Numbered from the stretch's first letter, positions 27,101 through 35,340 are shown. The stretch is 64,000 nt of DNA from Paracidovorax oryzae ATCC 19882 (GCF_000687165.1 NZ_JMKU01000013.1:115968-179967); one strand, 5' to 3'. Program-made: numbers and translations. The notes: generated from the letters alone by a model not told the origin.

Positions 27101-29259
27101 TCGAGCACACGATCGCCCACACCCTGGGCCCCCTGGGCCAGCGCACGGCCACTCAGGCGCAAGGGCTGGGCACGCTTCAGTGGCTGGCCTACGGCTCGGG
27201 CCACGTGCATGGTCTGCTGCTGGACGGCCAGCCGTTGGTGGACTGGAAGCGCGATGCGCTGCACCGCGAGGTGGGGCGCACGCTGCATGTGCTGGAAGGC
27301 CAAGGCAACGCAGACCTGCCGGTGATCGTGCATGCACGCCAACTCGATCCGGTGGGCCGCATGCTGCAACAGCACTGGCGTGGCCTGCGCTATGCAGCAG
27401 CCATGCCGGCGACCGGTGACGCAAACGACTCCGATACCGGCCCCTCGTCCGCCGCAGGCCGTGGCGTCCCAGCCCTGGGCCCGCTGTCCACGCTGGCGCA
27501 GCGGCGCTATCGCTACGACCCACTCGGCCAACTGGTGGGCATGCAGACGCCCGGCGAGGCCATGCGCTACGATTACGACGCATGGCGGCGCCTGACCGGA
27601 CTGCAACGCGCCGGGCAGGGCGTGCCGGAAGTACAGGAGCATTGGGCGCTAGATGCTGCCGGCAACCGCCTGCCAGCATCCAGAGACATCCGGCCCACCC
27701 CACCGCACTTAGCCCGGCAACGCCAGGAATGGCAGCAACAGGTGCGCGAGAACCTGCACGATACGGACTTCGACCTGCTGCGCGCCACTGGCACTCCCGG
27801 CGAAGGCTTCGGCACCGTTACCCGCTGGCCGGGCAACCGCATCGGCTGGAGTGCGGCCCGGGGGCCGGACAACGGCCAAACCGCAGGCGCCACCCGCTAC
27901 CGCTATGACGCATTCGGTAATCGCGTGCAAGTGCTGCATGTCGATGGGCGCATGCAGCAATTGCGCTATGACGCGCTGCACCAACTGCGCGGGGTTTGGC
28001 AGCGCGATGGCGCAGGAAGCGCTTGGCGTTTGATAGCCCGTTATCGCTACGATGCATTTGGGCGACGATTGGGCAAGACGGTCCATCAACAGACAGGCCG
28101 GCACGGTGCAGCCACCTATGTTGGCTGGGATGCCGACAGACTCGTGCACACCGAAGGCCCTGCGGGGCTCGTTCACACGCTCTACGAGCCTGGATCCTTC
28201 GTGCCGTTGCTGCGCCTGGAGCGCGAGAAGGCCATTCCCACGGCCCTGCAGTCCATGCTGACGCTGGGCGCCGATGGCGACGACGAGAGCCAGAAGACGG
28301 AAGGACAGACAGGTATTTCAGCAGCCCAGGGCTTTTTTGCGGCACTGCCGCGGGCGCAGCGTGAATTCCTGGACCGCGCTTTACGTGAGGCCATGTACTC
28401 GGGCTCAGACTACAGTGCAGGGTCCGCGCGCACCAGACCCTCCACCATGCCGGGCGGAGTGAGCGAACTGCTGGAGGAGGGCCTACAGGCCCTGCGCATC
28501 CAACAAAAAGCATCCACCCAGGCCCATCCCACGCGCATCCGCCACATCCTTTGCGATCACCTGGGCACCCCGGTCGGCTTGGTGGATGCCAACGGCCCCC
28601 AAGCAGGCTTGGTCACCTGGGCCGCGACATACCACGCCTGGGGTAAGGTTCGGGAGGAATACGACCCGCACGGTGTGGGGCAAACCATCCGCTTCCAGGG
28701 ACAGCACCTCGACCCCGAGACGGGGCTGCATTACAACCGGTTTAGGTATTACGACCCAACTCTAGGACAGTATGTAACGCAGGATCCCGTTGGATTGGCA
28801 GGCGGATTGAATAAGAACTCTTATGCCGCCAACAATACGCTGGGGTTCACAGACCCACTCGGACTTACACAAGCCGATATCGACAACGCCTTCAGCACTG
28901 CAAAATCGATGACACCGGAATGGAATCACCCAACCTCCATTGGAACATGGAGCCAGCAGGGCAAAGGAGGAAAGTATGGATTCTTCAATGAAAATATTCA
29001 GGTAGATTCAAAATACCTTGGATGCCTTGATGACGGAGAGGCTGGTGCACTGCTGATAACCATCCTCCATGAAATGAAGCACTACAATCAAAAATGGTAT
29101 GAATTTGCTTTCGATAATATTCAGGAGAGGTTGACTGGAGGAAACTCCTCCAATGCACAGGATGCGGCAGAAAATCTGGTATTCAGCAATGATAAAAAAG
29201 TAAGCGAATTCTTGAAGAAAAGAAACATAGGCCTTATATCATGTCATTGCAAGAAATAA
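24166..29259 (+). CDS. rhs: PAAR-like/Rhs polymorphic toxin with C-terminal HExxH peptidase-like tip
   Basis: A protein of about 1697 residues. Residues 1-35 are a short PAAR-like segment (ARQGDLTKKGGPIVQGSA), with no preceding membrane helix. A DUF6531-like region follows (GNPVNPSLGAKVL...PLAWQRMYSSYV), then the YD/RHS-repeat shell (YRYDGAGN, YRYDAFGNRV and many others). The core ends in YYDPTLGQYVTQDPVGLAGG and TDPLGL at about residue 1567. The tip (about 1568-1697) is AT-rich and carries LHEMKHYNQKW, an HExxH zinc-peptidase motif with His1635, Glu1636 and His1639. Start ATG 24166 has GAGGGG upstream. Rhs proteins are delivered by type VI secretion; no vgrG or EagR chaperone gene is adjacent. 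The toxin activity is inference. Confidence 0.92.
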   Translation: MSGKPAARQGDLTKKGGPIVQGSATVLIGSAGGVACSECPGGMAVGNPVNPSLGAKVLTGADELDFALPGPLPLAWQRMYSSYVNAEHGAACGLLGYGWKLPLELRVVLQDQRAVLFDASGRAITFDETLEPGQALYSSSENLWLMRGGGMVVADTSSAPAIPTELQPWAQQPRWSHVPAVLRANPDCVIAAPGSAGAGATAWVFLPAQAAAPATPAGSAPDHVLHALIDRFGRSQCYQWGDEGLQRGRVAGITDGSGRRYVLRYERIASGASASPSAKPKAPHPSLQPDDGVRLVAVDCTFNPLDPGLIPDTAPRPQPLVRYRYDGAGNLAEVLGQDGTVLRRFSYDAWHRMTEHQVRQGPRHRYVYEDQTAQGRRKGLPARSGARVAEQHNEEGLSYFLDYGHSPITAGNGPAALVRSSTVVHDSLGRTTTYHFEGEGGLKRLVRLVAPDGAEHSYSYDSAGRRLSATDALGRTTWWRYDGAGRLLGVQSPDGRSTQQRWGAASSAQDGLLLASQDAAGLRTHYRYDDWGRLVEVAILPEGGTDEAATLQGLITRFEYAQPQQDAGTGAVTFPPHALAWCDQPVAVIDAQGGRSQYAYNACGQITQHTDCSGHSQTWRHGAWGEVVEAVDALGQRTRLHHAMQQGALRLMGVQHPGNTAVRYRWNETGRMAAITHGTHDVLEGTGEPAGTSATIAYRHDLWGRVVEQVQAGRGVQLRYDVAGRLQELVNENGDVTRFVHDAADRLVQEVGFDGRSQVYGYDAAGQLTHAGDGHGEGHHPAAGATTGPEIKAVVRTRMHYDLGGRLVARVAVRLPAPGAPAGAGASTTGNVTENLTADEHSVLQIQRFVHSPSGGLIQAMAWQAELPHAATPMAQALATTPSGQGSVASRPLPLAERWLALDTQALLALLERPGDPAIAEVSTVLQAHQLVMDSRVALARDAFGRVCGETQTLYRQSTPTQVQHVDNTHAGAEAPIEFEHTIAHTLGPLGQRTATQAQGLGTLQWLAYGSGHVHGLLLDGQPLVDWKRDALHREVGRTLHVLEGQGNADLPVIVHARQLDPVGRMLQQHWRGLRYAAAMPATGDANDSDTGPSSAAGRGVPALGPLSTLAQRRYRYDPLGQLVGMQTPGEAMRYDYDAWRRLTGLQRAGQGVPEVQEHWALDAAGNRLPASRDIRPTPPHLARQRQEWQQQVRENLHDTDFDLLRATGTPGEGFGTVTRWPGNRIGWSAARGPDNGQTAGATRYRYDAFGNRVQVLHVDGRMQQLRYDALHQLRGVWQRDGAGSAWRLIARYRYDAFGRRLGKTVHQQTGRHGAATYVGWDADRLVHTEGPAGLVHTLYEPGSFVPLLRLEREKAIPTALQSMLTLGADGDDESQKTEGQTGISAAQGFFAALPRAQREFLDRALREAMYSGSDYSAGSARTRPSTMPGGVSELLEEGLQALRIQQKASTQAHPTRIRHILCDHLGTPVGLVDANGPQAGLVTWAATYHAWGKVREEYDPHGVGQTIRFQGQHLDPETGLHYNRFRYYDPTLGQYVTQDPVGLAGGLNKNSYAANNTLGFTDPLGLTQADIDNAFSTAKSMTPEWNHPTSIGTWSQQGKGGKYGFFNENIQVDSKYLGCLDDGEAGALLITILHEMKHYNQKWYEFAFDNIQERLTGGNSSNAQDAAENLVFSNDKKVSEFLKKRNIGLISCHCKK

Positions 29260-29516
29260 AAAAAATTGTTCCATACTGCATTATTTCAATTGTATTCCAT
29301 GTTGTTTACATTTTCACTGGTTTTGGAAACTATCTCCATGGAGGTAGTTTCCTGGAATTCATCATTCTCTTGGCCATCGCTACTCTAATTTTATGGCAAG
29401 CCTTAAAATTAGCAGGAATTATCAAAGGGTTTTTCAGAATTCTTCTAATATGCCTAGCGATCATCCCTGCCATATCGATTGCTGCAAATCTATATCTATT
29501 TATAGCTAGACCTTGA
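29241..29516 (+). CDS. Small membrane protein, probable cognate immunity protein of the Rhs tip
   Basis: A 91-residue protein with three hydrophobic segments at about residues 10-28, 36-55 and 63-86 and few charges. Its ATG overlaps the rhs 3' end by 19 bases in another frame, as expected for a toxin/immunity pair. Base composition is AT-rich like the toxin tip and unlike the rhs core. I do not recognise a family. A membrane immunity protein would fit a toxin that works in the periplasm or at the inner membrane. An unrelated small membrane protein is the alternative. Confidence 0.65.
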   Translation: MSLQEIKKIVPYCIISIVFHVVYIFTGFGNYLHGGSFLEFIILLAIATLILWQALKLAGIIKGFFRILLICLAIIPAISIAANLYLFIARP

Positions 29517-29552
29517 TTTTACATACCTCCAGCACATATCGAACCATAGCCC

Positions 29553-29740
29553 CGCAATTTCTTCGCTGGCGGGGACACAGGGCACAACAAAAACCTCAAT
29601 CTCTCAGAATCCCAGAAAATGCACAGGACATAATTAAAAATAACGAGCAAAGGATAAAAGAAATTTTATCCGAGAGAAGACTCAATATGTCGAAATTCCT
29701 CCCCTCAGCGAAGCTATGCATCACTGGGATGAAGAGTAAA
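29553..29740 (+). pseudogene. Decayed toxin-tail/immunity unit (copy 1)
   Basis: Bases 29553-29616 encode FFAGGDTGHNKNLN and end in TAA, matching the toxin tail CFAGGDAGHNKQIN of copy 2. A TAG at 29547 cuts this frame upstream. Bases 29617-29740 then match the first 30 or so codons of the immunity genes of copies 2 and 3. A 34-base block at 29646-29679 differs at only one base from 31211-31244. Beyond about 29690 the match shifts frame and is lost. Both halves are therefore remnants. Confidence 0.6.
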
Positions 29741-29799
29741 CGTGACAGTGGCTGGCCTATCTCGTCATGGCCTCATGGAAGAACTTCGGGACAAAATCC

Positions 29800-30156
29800 A
29801 TGAATTCTACTGAGGCGCAATCTGTGGCGGTCATCTTTGAGATGGATGCGCGAGAGCAAATCATGAAGCTGGCGGCATTCATGCCTGTGTGGGCTATTGA
29901 CAGCACGGCAAATGCGAAGGCGATTGACGATGCAAGGCAGCAGCACCAGTTCCCGCTGACCATTTTTTTTGCGCATCCTGGCGAATCGAGAATGGATATG
30001 TTTTGCCGGGTTTTGTTCGACGTTGACGAACATCACCAATGCGGCACGTTCGATGTGTACGGTGCGTCCGAGAGGGATATCGACCCAGCAGCTGTGACCG
30101 AACTGAATATCCATCGTGTGCGCGAGACTGAATACGGATGCCAATTAATCCGGTGA
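29800..30156 (+). CDS. Hypothetical protein, possible orphan immunity gene
   Basis: A 118-residue soluble acidic protein that I do not recognise. Notable segments are AVIFEMDAREQIMKLAAF, WAIDSTANAKAIDDAR and DVDEHHQCGTFDVYG. It has no membrane segment or signal peptide. An in-frame ATG at 29767 would add 11 residues. It sits between two displaced toxin-tail/immunity units, a place where solitary immunity genes collect behind Rhs genes; that is its only functional hint. Confidence 0.5.
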   Translation: MNSTEAQSVAVIFEMDAREQIMKLAAFMPVWAIDSTANAKAIDDARQQHQFPLTIFFAHPGESRMDMFCRVLFDVDEHHQCGTFDVYGASERDIDPAAVTELNIHRVRETEYGCQLIR

Positions 30157-30289
30157 GGCAGATGATGCAATTGAAACAGCCCTTGTTGCTGCCCAGGGTA
30201 TCTGCCACCGCCAATCGCGCGCTCTCATGAAGCCCGTGTAGCGGTCTCGCGCAGCCACTTTCGGTGGTGCTCCGCTGCTCTGAAACCCA

Positions 30290-30526
30290 ATGAGGTTCGC
30301 AGAGCGCCAGACAGGAGGATTTGGCAGACAACCTGGGCCGCGTTCCTACGAACTGAATCTGCACAGAATCCGAATTCAGCTTCAGAAGACAGAAAAATTA
30401 CAAAGATGCATTGACGCAAGAATCAACATTGCAAAAAAATGCTTTGCAGGTGGCGACGCTGGTCACAACAAGCAAATCAATGAGCTTAGGAGAATCGTCG
30501 GTAAATGCACGGGACGCCAATGGTAG
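30290..30526 (+). pseudogene. Displaced Rhs-type toxin tail (copy 2)
   Basis: The open stretch encodes YELNLHRIRIQLQKTEKLQRCIDARINIAKKCFAGGDAGHNK (given here in overlapping parts: LQRCIDARINIAKK, then CFAGGDAGHNKQINELRR). Cysteine-containing CFxGGDxGH tails of this kind close many Rhs/polymorphic toxin tips. There is no Rhs core or start region in front, so it is a displaced C-terminal fragment. Its TAG stop (30524-30526) overlaps the start of the intact immunity gene that follows, preserving the ancestral toxin/immunity junction. Confidence 0.55.
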
Positions 30527-31119
30527 AGAATAATCCAGTCAACCTTCAAATCCTAAAGAAAAGAAAGAAGGAGGCTTCTTTAGCGCCATCTCTAGCAAAG
30601 CGCTATGAAAGCATGCTGCTAGCGGCCTTCCCTGAAAGTTACCCAGAAGGTGAATTATTCATAAAAAACACCTTCACGGGAGATGATAGGGAAGATTATC
30701 TAAGGTTTTTCTCATTATTTAATGGGAAAAAGTGGACCGAAGTAGATATAGAAAAAATCGAAGATATCTACATACAACACTCCAGATTGACAACCAGCGG
30801 TAGCATCTATTATTTACCTGTATTTCTCAAATATTTCTTCGACCTTAAGAATACAGACAACGAGTTTTTTATTTATCTAATGTTTGATTTGGAGAATGGA
30901 TTCGATGAGCATACGCCAGAAAACCTGGACGACTCCTTGAAAGGAAAGAGAAAGCTGGAAAGAAAATATCTTTCTTTTGAAAAGATCAATCCTATACAGT
31001 CTAAACTGGTGGCCACATTTTTAGTCAATGTAGCAAACCTTCTGCCGGAGGGAAGCTACGAGGGCAGACAAGCTCAACGCGCACTCACCAACTACTGGGG
31101 AAATTTCCTGATTTTCTGA
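30520..31119 (+). CDS. Orphan immunity-like protein (paralogue A)
   Basis: A 199-residue soluble protein, clearly paralogous to the 31198-31797 product. Both share the order APSL(A/S)xRYE, F-T-G-x-D-x-E-D-Y, KxWTEV, IYYLPxFLKxFFDL, DLENGF, QSK(L/M)VAxFLxNVANLLP and the same end QAQRALTNYWGN. The LTxxGxxYYLPxFL pattern recalls DUF6714-type proteins, from memory. The ATG at 30520 overlaps the stop of the toxin-tail fragment; a start at 30505 is possible. It may protect against a toxin tip no longer encoded here. Confidence 0.65.
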   Translation: MVENNPVNLQILKKRKKEASLAPSLAKRYESMLLAAFPESYPEGELFIKNTFTGDDREDYLRFFSLFNGKKWTEVDIEKIEDIYIQHSRLTTSGSIYYLPVFLKYFFDLKNTDNEFFIYLMFDLENGFDEHTPENLDDSLKGKRKLERKYLSFEKINPIQSKLVATFLVNVANLLPEGSYEGRQAQRALTNYWGNFLIF

Positions 31120-31146
31120 TTTGCATCCCAAACAGCCCAATAGTGG

Positions 31147-31197
31147 TTCGCCGGCGGGCACGCGGTCGCAACAAAAACAAACCGATCACCCAGAATA
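31147..31197 (+). pseudogene. Remnant of toxin tail (copy 3)
   Basis: The sequence from 31147 aligns with the toxin-tail DNA of copies 1 and 2 (TTCGCCGGCGGG for FAGG, then CAACAAAAAC for the HNK region) but has lost at least one base, breaking the frame. It leads directly into the start of the next immunity gene, as in copy 2. Confidence 0.45.
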
Positions 31198-31797
31198 ATG
31201 CAAGACAACAAGCAAAGGATAGAAGAAATTTTATCCGAGAGAAGGCGCCATATATCGACAGCACCGTCCCTCAGTGAACGCTATGAAATTTTGCCGAAAG
31301 AATCATTTCCATGTGAACCAGGGGATGAATCCTTGTTCTACGCAAAGACCTTTACAGGCACCGATGCTGAAGATTACGAGAATTCGGTCAGAATTTTCCG
31401 CGGCAAGCTCTGGACGGAAGTCAGTTTTGACATACTGCAGGAAAAGTTCGTGCAGTTTCTTTATCTTACGCCGAAGGGAAAAATATATTACCTGCCTTCT
31501 TTTTTAAAAAATTTCTTTGACCTGCGCCTGCTGGAATTAGAATTTTTTTCTTACTTCATCTCCGATCTGGAAAACGGCTTCTTCTCACCAAGATTTGAAG
31601 AAATCATGAAGTCGTTAGACGAAGGCAAGGATTTTCCAAAGGATCTATCGTCTTTTGAATCCTTGACACCTCTCCAATCCAAAATGGTGGCATTGTTCCT
31701 GGCTAATGTCGCAAATCTTCTGCCTTCCGGCCATTACGAAAGCCAACAAGCCCAACGGGCATTGACAAATTATTGGGGAAATTATCTTCTTTTTTAG
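31198..31797 (+). CDS. Orphan immunity-like protein (paralogue B)
   Basis: A 199-residue soluble protein paralogous to the 30520-31119 product over its whole length, ending QAQRALTNYWGNYLLF. The N-terminus QRIEEILSERRRH is also preserved in the decayed copy at 29617-29740. It has no signal peptide or membrane segment, so it would neutralise a cytoplasmic toxin. Codon use is AT-rich compared with flanking chromosomal genes. Intact reading frames in two of three copies suggest selection for retained protection. Confidence 0.65.
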   Translation: MQDNKQRIEEILSERRRHISTAPSLSERYEILPKESFPCEPGDESLFYAKTFTGTDAEDYENSVRIFRGKLWTEVSFDILQEKFVQFLYLTPKGKIYYLPSFLKNFFDLRLLELEFFSYFISDLENGFFSPRFEEIMKSLDEGKDFPKDLSSFESLTPLQSKMVALFLANVANLLPSGHYESQQAQRALTNYWGNYLLF

Positions 31798-32075
31798 CGA
31801 AGGTCCGATAAATCATCTTGCGACATGTCCGGCATCCATGTTGGGGCATCACATCGCACCCGAACCGACAATGCCAGGAGTGGCAGCAATAGGGTCACTA
31901 TAGCCCAGAATATGTCATTGCGATGGCTCGTCGATGACCTGATCGGCACCCTGCAAGTCAGCTCATCGGAGGTGCATCGACATCCTGACGTGAGCAGAAA
32001 AAACACCACCGAGGCGAGTACCGCAGTATGGCGTTGAAAATATGTTCCGCCGCGGCCATATGCCTGGCCGCGCAC
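31794..32075 (-). CDS. Possible small membrane protein
   Basis: An open frame of 93 codons with two hydrophobic stretches (LASVVFFLLTS and FWAIVTLLLPLLALSV) separated by a polar, cysteine-containing linker. It faces the 31198 gene tail to tail and overlaps the start of the exported-protein gene at 32028 on the opposite strand. No family is recognised and no strong ribosome-binding site was seen. It is listed because the 230-base gap it occupies holds nothing else. Confidence 0.25.
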   Translation of the reverse strand: MRGQAYGRGGTYFQRHTAVLASVVFFLLTSGCRCTSDELTCRVPIRSSTSHRNDIFWAIVTLLLPLLALSVRVRCDAPTWMPDMSQDDLSDLR

Positions 32076-32495
32076 CTATGCAACGCGGGGCAGGCACCTG
32101 CGTCACCGCGAGCCTCCGATAAAACCCATGCCATCGCTCCCGTGGCATCCATCCAGATCACCCGCGCCAACGCGCAAACCGCGGCAGGAGACGCGGCTCC
32201 CTGTACAGGCATCCGGCCGCTGACCGAAGGCGACGTGCGCCGGTTTCTCGCACACGCCCGCCCCATCACCCGCCGGGCGGCCCTGCACGGCGATTTCCTC
32301 GTGGGCGACTGCTACACGGAAGCCCGCATCCGCTTCCAGGACGGCCGCACCGCCAGCCTGGGCATCGCCAACGATGCCGGCACGGCCCTGCTGACCCCCA
32401 TCGTGGAGGGCAAAGAGCAGACACAGGGCCGTTACTTCCGCTGCAAGCAGTGCGCCGGCATGCTGGACCTGCCGGACCGCCTGCCCACGAACTGA
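32028..32495 (+). CDS. Exported cysteine-containing hypothetical protein
   Basis: A 155-residue protein with a predicted Sec signal peptide at residues 1-22 (KICSAAAICLAAHLCNAGQA). The mature part has IRPLTEGDVRRFLAHAR, GDFLVGDCYTEARIRFQDGR and a C-terminal FRCKQCAGM. Two CxxC-like cysteines plus two others could form disulfides in the periplasm. The composition is high-GC again, so the AT-rich island ends before it. The family is unknown. Position next to the immunity array suggests, but does not show, an immunity-type role. Confidence 0.55.
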   Translation: MALKICSAAAICLAAHLCNAGQAPASPRASDKTHAIAPVASIQITRANAQTAAGDAAPCTGIRPLTEGDVRRFLAHARPITRRAALHGDFLVGDCYTEARIRFQDGRTASLGIANDAGTALLTPIVEGKEQTQGRYFRCKQCAGMLDLPDRLPTN

Positions 32496-32526
32496 TCCGC
32501 GCACCGGCGCGGAAAAACGCGCCCAT

Positions 32527-32563
32527 GAAAAAGCCGCGAAAGGCATGCCTGCCTTCCGCGGCT
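32527..32563 (-). terminator. Rho-independent terminator of htpG
   Basis: Arms 32532-32545 and 32550-32563 pair over 14 positions with one mismatch around a TGCC loop. On the minus strand the hairpin is followed by a run of T residues (A-run at 32528-32532 on the plus strand). It lies 56 bases past the htpG stop. Confidence 0.85.
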
Positions 32564-32618
32564 CCGGTGTGCAGGCGGGCGGCCTGCAGCGCAGGCCCGC
32601 AGGCCTGCTCGCCTGGCC

Positions 32619-34568
32619 TTACACCAGCAGCGCGTTCACCCGCTTCACGTACGCGGCCGGATCCTCCGGCAGCCCGCCTTCGGCCAGCAGGGCCTGATCG
32701 AAAAGGATGTGCGCGAGGTCGTGGAAGTGCACGCTGCCGTCCAGCTTCTTCACCAGCGCATGTTCCGGGTTCACCTCCAGCACGGGCTTGGCGTCGGGCA
32801 TCGACTGGCCGGCCTGCTTCATCAGGCGCGCGAGCTGGGTGCTCATGCCGTGCTCCTGCACCACGAGGCAGGCAGGCGAATCGACGAGGCGCGTGGTCAC
32901 GCGCACGTCCTCGGCCTTGTCCTTGAGGGCTTCCTTGAGTTTCGCCAGCACGGGCTTGAAGGCCTCGGCGGCTTCCTCGGCGGCCTTCTTCTCGGCCTCG
33001 TCCTGCAGCTGCCCCAAGTCCACCGCACCCTTGGCCACGGACTGCAGCGGCGTGCCGTCGAAGTCGTGCAGGTAGTTGAGCGCCCATTCGTCCACGCGGT
33101 CGGTCATCAGCAGCACCTCGATGCCCTTCTTCTTGAAGACCTCGAGCTGCGGGCTGTTCTTCGCGGCGGCCAGGGTGTCGGCGGTGATGTAGTAGATCGC
33201 CTCCTGGCCTTCCTTCATGCGGGCCTTGTAGTCGGCCAGCGAGACGGTCACGCTGTCGGTGGTGCTGGAGGCGAAGCGCAGCAGCTTCGCGATGCGCTCG
33301 CGGTTGCCGAAGTCCTCGCCCAGGCCTTCCTTGAGCACCGCGCCGAACTCGGCATAGAACTGCGTGTACTTGCCCTCCTTGGCCTTGTCGTCCTCGCTCA
33401 CCACGTCGGTCACGCCGTCGGCGCCTTCACCGGCGGTGTGGCGGTCGTGCTTGGCCAGGTCTTCGAGCATGGAGAGCACGCGCTTGGTGGAGCCCTCGCG
33501 GATGGCGCGCACGTCGCGGCTTTCCTGCAGCAGCTCGCGGCTCACGTTGAGCGGCAGGTCGGCCGAGTCGATCACGCCCTTCACGAAGCGCAGGTACGTG
33601 GGCATGAGCGCTTCGGCATCATCCATGATGAACACGCGCTTCACGTAGAGCTTCACACCGGCCTTCTTGTCGCGGTTCCACAGGTCGAACGGCGCCTTGG
33701 CGGGGATGTAGAGCAGCTGCGTGTACTCGGTGTTGCCCTCCACGCGGTTGTGGCTCCAGGTGAGCGGGTTCTCGTGGTCGTGGCTGATCGCCTTGTAGAA
33801 CTCCTGGTACTGCTCGTCGGTGATGTCCTTCTTGGGGCGCGTCCACAGGGCGCTGGCCTTGTTCACGGCCTCCCACTCGCCCGTCTTGACCATCTGGCCG
33901 GGCTCGCCTTCCTTCTCGCTCTCCTTCCACTCTTCCTTCTCCATGAGGATGGGCAGGCTGATGTGGTCGGAGTACTTGCCGATGACCTGCTTGAGCTTCC
34001 AGGCGTTCAGGAACTCCTCGGCTTCCTCACGCAGGTGCAGGATGATGCTGGTGCCGCGCTCGGCGCGCGTGATGGTCTCCACCTCGAAGTCGCCCGTGCC
34101 GCCGCTGATCCAGCGCACGCCCTCTTCGGGCTTCAGACCCGCGCGGCGCGATTCCACGGTGATCTTGTCGGCGACGATGAAGCCCGAGTAGAAGCCCACG
34201 CCGAACTGCCCGATGAGCTGGGCGTCCTGCTTCTGGTCGCCCGAGAGGCGGCTCATGAAGTCCTTGGTGCCGCTCTTGGCGATCGTGCCCAGGTGGTCGA
34301 TCGCCTCCTGCTCGCTCATGCCGATGCCGTTGTCGGTGATCGTGAGCGTCTTCGCGGCCTTGTCGAAGGACACGCGCACTTCGAGGTTGGGCGCATCCTC
34401 GTACAGCGCGGCGTTGTTCAGGGCCTCGAAGCGCAGCTTGTCGCAGGCGTCGGACGCGTTCGAGATCAGCTCGCGCAGGAAGATTTCCTGGTTGGAATAC
34501 AGCGAGTGGGTGACCAGGTGCAGCAGTTGCGCGACTTCGGCCTGGAAGGAATGGGTGTGCTTGCTCAT
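32619..34568 (-). CDS. htpG: Molecular chaperone HtpG (Hsp90)
   Basis: A 649-residue Hsp90 homologue of normal length. The GHKL ATP site includes [35 protein letters not shown] and [14 protein letters not shown]. The middle domain carries [14 protein letters not shown]. The C-terminal dimerisation domain ends in [15 protein letters not shown]. The ATG at 34566-34568 gives the canonical start ([17 protein letters not shown]). A sigma-32 type promoter lies just upstream and a terminator downstream, so it is a single-gene heat-shock unit. Confidence 0.97.
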   Translation of the reverse strand: MSKHTHSFQAEVAQLLHLVTHSLYSNQEIFLRELISNASDACDKLRFEALNNAALYEDAPNLEVRVSFDKAAKTLTITDNGIGMSEQEAIDHLGTIAKSGTKDFMSRLSGDQKQDAQLIGQFGVGFYSGFIVADKITVESRRAGLKPEEGVRWISGGTGDFEVETITRAERGTSIILHLREEAEEFLNAWKLKQVIGKYSDHISLPILMEKEEWKESEKEGEPGQMVKTGEWEAVNKASALWTRPKKDITDEQYQEFYKAISHDHENPLTWSHNRVEGNTEYTQLLYIPAKAPFDLWNRDKKAGVKLYVKRVFIMDDAEALMPTYLRFVKGVIDSADLPLNVSRELLQESRDVRAIREGSTKRVLSMLEDLAKHDRHTAGEGADGVTDVVSEDDKAKEGKYTQFYAEFGAVLKEGLGEDFGNRERIAKLLRFASSTTDSVTVSLADYKARMKEGQEAIYYITADTLAAAKNSPQLEVFKKKGIEVLLMTDRVDEWALNYLHDFDGTPLQSVAKGAVDLGQLQDEAEKKAAEEAAEAFKPVLAKLKEALKDKAEDVRVTTRLVDSPACLVVQEHGMSTQLARLMKQAGQSMPDAKPVLEVNPEHALVKKLDGSVHFHDLAHILFDQALLAEGGLPEDPAAYVKRVNALLV

Positions 34569-34621
34569 GGTTGGTGGATGGCTCTTGTAGAGGTTCGCAA
34601 CGAAAAGGGGAACGCCCGGCC

Positions 34622-34649
34622 ATCTGGGGGCCGGCCGCGGATTATCAAG
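34622..34649 (-). promoter_or_regulatory. Sigma-32 (heat-shock) promoter of htpG
   Basis: Read on the minus strand, CTTGATA (34643-34649) and CCCCAGAT (34622-34629) are separated by 13 bases. This is close to the RpoH consensus CTTGAAA-N13-CCCCATNT. The site is 54 bases before the htpG start. Confidence 0.7.
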
Positions 34650-34740
34650 GCCCATGGCCCGCGCCTTGCGGGCGAGCCCCATCCGATGCCCTGGCGCAGG
34701 CCTCCGCGAGGTTCCGGCGGGCATCCCCGCGCGCACCCGC

Positions 34741-35340
34741 TCACCCAGCCAATCCGCTGGCTGCCGCGGCCGGGCCGGCCTGCACCGCCCAGGCGATGGC
34801 AGGAGAACACAAGGCGGCCAGCAGGCGGGCCAGGGATACCGCCTCCGGTTTCCACCGCGGCTCCCTGCCCAGCACGTTGAATGTGGCGATGCATCGGCCC
34901 TGTCCGTCGAACACGGGCACGTTGATGACGGCCTGCAGGCCCAGCGAGTCAATGAGCGCGTGGTCGTCGAAGACCGATTGCAGCACTTCGCGCCCTTCAC
35001 CGATGAAGAGCTCCCCGTCGAGCAGCAGCTTCCGCGTCCATGGCGTGAGCGCCTTGCGCTTGCGGCCGGCCACGGGATAGGCGACGGGATCGGAGGTCCA
35101 TGCCCGCTGGAGCACCAGCATGGCACCGGCATCCCCGGAGGCCGGCAGCGGGCTGCGCAGGAGGTTCACCGTGAGCAGGCCCGGGCCCACGAGGGTGCGA
35201 CGGGCGGTGTCGGCGATCTGCATGGCGGCGTCCAGCCCGCAGGCGCGCGGCAGGTCGGCCAGCAGCGCGCCGCAGGCGTGCTCAGGCAGGGTCAGCCCGG
35301 CGCAGCCCGCGGGTTCGGCAAAAGATGCGTGCTCACTCAT
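34741..35340 (-). CDS. GAF domain-containing protein
   Basis: A 199-residue protein with a single GAF-like fold: [25 protein letters not shown], the segment [26 protein letters not shown] and [14 protein letters not shown]. There is no output domain or membrane segment. Its ATG overlaps the stop of the Bug receptor gene by 8 bases, making it the last gene of the gamma-glutamyltransferase operon. It may sense a small molecule linked to that pathway. Confidence 0.72.
   Translation of the reverse strand: MSEHASFAEPAGCAGLTLPEHACGALLADLPRACGLDAAMQIADTARRTLVGPGLLTVNLLRSPLPASGDAGAMLVLQRAWTSDPVAYPVAGRKRKALTPWTRKLLLDGELFIGEGREVLQSVFDDHALIDSLGLQAVINVPVFDGQGRCIATFNVLGREPRWKPEAVSLARLLAALCSPAIAWAVQAGPAAAASGLAG

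Noticed and set aside
29513..29803. A 96-codon gene starting at a TTG directly after the immunity candidate
   Set aside because: Only its middle resembles the immunity paralogues, the frame shifts against them, and the first part is the out-of-frame toxin tail. It is better treated as a decayed unit.
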